DNA of 6,593 bases from Saprospiraceae bacterium (GTDB lineage Bacteria > Bacteroidota > Bacteroidia > Chitinophagales > Saprospiraceae): assembly GCA_020628755.1 (NCBI GenBank), contig JAHDEQ010000081.1:11657-18249 (forward strand), read 5' to 3'. The notes beneath the pieces were generated by a model. That model ran no database searches. It was given only the letters and a program-made list of their open reading frames with translations, and was not told where the DNA came from. This document shows, piece by piece, positions 6,066 to 6,593 of the stretch. Position 1 is the stretch's first letter; each line of letters starts with the position of its first letter. Position numbers and translations under genes: made by a program.

Positions 6066-6458
6066 TCAGCTTTCGTGGTAAATCTCTACTTTATTTTTAT
6101 CAGGATCTACCACAATACTACGATAAAGACCATTGCCTCGTTGAGTAGGTTCTGACTCTACAGTATAGCCTTCGTCTCCAATCCAATCGGTTAAATCATC
6201 AACCTGAGTACGGTTTTCAAAGCGAAAAGCAATTTGGCTTTGCGGATGAATGATGGGTGTATTTTTTGGCAAATCGGCTATTTCATTTTTGCGCTTGACC
6301 GCTAAAGCGGGGCCATTGCCAAAGGTAATAGAGTATTCGTCCGATTCGTTTAGTTTGTTTCTTGATTTGCGTTTTACTTTACCCGCAAAAAAACGGGTGT
6401 AAAACTTACGAGAATTTTCAACATCCTCTGCCCAAATGTTGATACGTTCGAGGTTCAT
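6066..6458 (-). CDS. VOC-superfamily (glyoxalase/bleomycin-resistance fold) protein
   Basis: This 130-aa cytosolic protein is of the vicinal-oxygen-chelate fold, whose members include glyoxalase I, dioxygenases and drug-binding resistance proteins. The N-terminal half starts MNLERINIWAEDVENSRKFY, the usual first strand plus 'D...S..FY' helix. A second module begins at about residue 75 (QIAFRF) and ends with the family signature VVDPDKNKVEIYH (116-128). Compared with E. coli glyoxalase I, the metal ligands His5 and His74 appear to be replaced by Arg5 and Gln75, and only a C-terminal Glu (Glu125) is kept. Glyoxalase I activity is therefore unlikely; it may bind another ligand or be a non-catalytic member. 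It is a single gene with an AT-rich upstream region (6459-6593) in which I find no convincing TTG/TAnnTTTG pair. Its transcript would run into the inverted repeat at 5999-6052. Confidence 0.85.
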   Translation of the reverse strand: MNLERINIWAEDVENSRKFYTRFFAGKVKRKSRNKLNESDEYSITFGNGPALAVKRKNEIADLPKNTPIIHPQSQIAFRFENRTQVDDLTDWIGDEGYTVESEPTQRGNGLYRSIVVDPDKNKVEIYHES

Positions 6459-6593
6459 AGTGCGTACGTTTGTTTATTAAATAATAGGTTTCTGCTAAAT
6501 TGGACTCAAAATAATATAAAAGTTTTCTATATAAGTCTGTAAATTATGCAACGGTAGAGTTTTCTTAGGGATGTGTTTTTTTCAATGATATTT

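Noticed and set aside
6459..6593. AT-rich right-hand end as a promoter or partial gene
   Set aside because: The best -7-like match (TTATTTTG on the minus strand) lacks a properly spaced TTG, and no open frame reaches the edge convincingly.

Overview
The window looks like chromosomal DNA of a free-living member of the Bacteroidota. The evidence is two secreted proteins with a type IX secretion (T9SS) C-terminal sorting domain, a pdxJ of the Bacteroidota sequence type, promoter-like sites fitting the Bacteroidota pattern (TTG, about 19 nt, TAnnTTTG), A-rich leaders with no clear Shine-Dalgarno sequence, and AT-rich intergenic DNA. The LRR protein also carries a Cys-rich 'DCSC' linker of a kind I associate with Saprospirales-like and other gliding Bacteroidota. 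I cannot name a genus.

Layout, left to right. Positions 1-641 (minus) hold pdxJ (vitamin B6 synthesis), cut off at its 3' end by the window edge. A 221-nt divergent intergenic region (642-862) has one promoter candidate for each direction and a short imperfect 8-nt repeat in the pdxJ leader. Positions 863-1786 (plus) encode a CPBP/CAAX-type intramembrane protease. It converges, with only 5 nt between stop codons, on a minus-strand pair: a 259-aa secreted protein (4701-3922) followed 21 nt later by a 702-aa secreted leucine-rich-repeat protein (3900-1792). These two share a four-cysteine N-terminal domain and a T9SS tail, and the larger looks like the smaller with an LRR block placed between its two halves. 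Next come a CapA-family (PGA_cap) exported protein (5945-4830, minus) and a small VOC/glyoxalase-fold protein (6458-6066, minus). No stretch longer than 300 nt lacks a gene.

How the genes work together. The only pair with a clear functional and transcriptional link is the T9SS pair, which probably forms one operon driven from a promoter at about 4745-4775. PdxJ, the protease, CapA and the VOC protein look like independent single-gene units. I see no CRISPR array, tRNA, rRNA, insertion sequence, phage gene or recognisable defence cassette.

The most interesting material is (i) the duplicated, apparently uncharacterised four-cysteine domain with and without an LRR insert, and (ii) several perfect inverted repeats. 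These are a 16-bp repeat touching the capA-like promoter, an 8-bp palindrome over the promoter of the secreted pair, and a 12-bp hairpin followed by T6 inside the end of the protease gene. The window does not by itself establish a new biological system.
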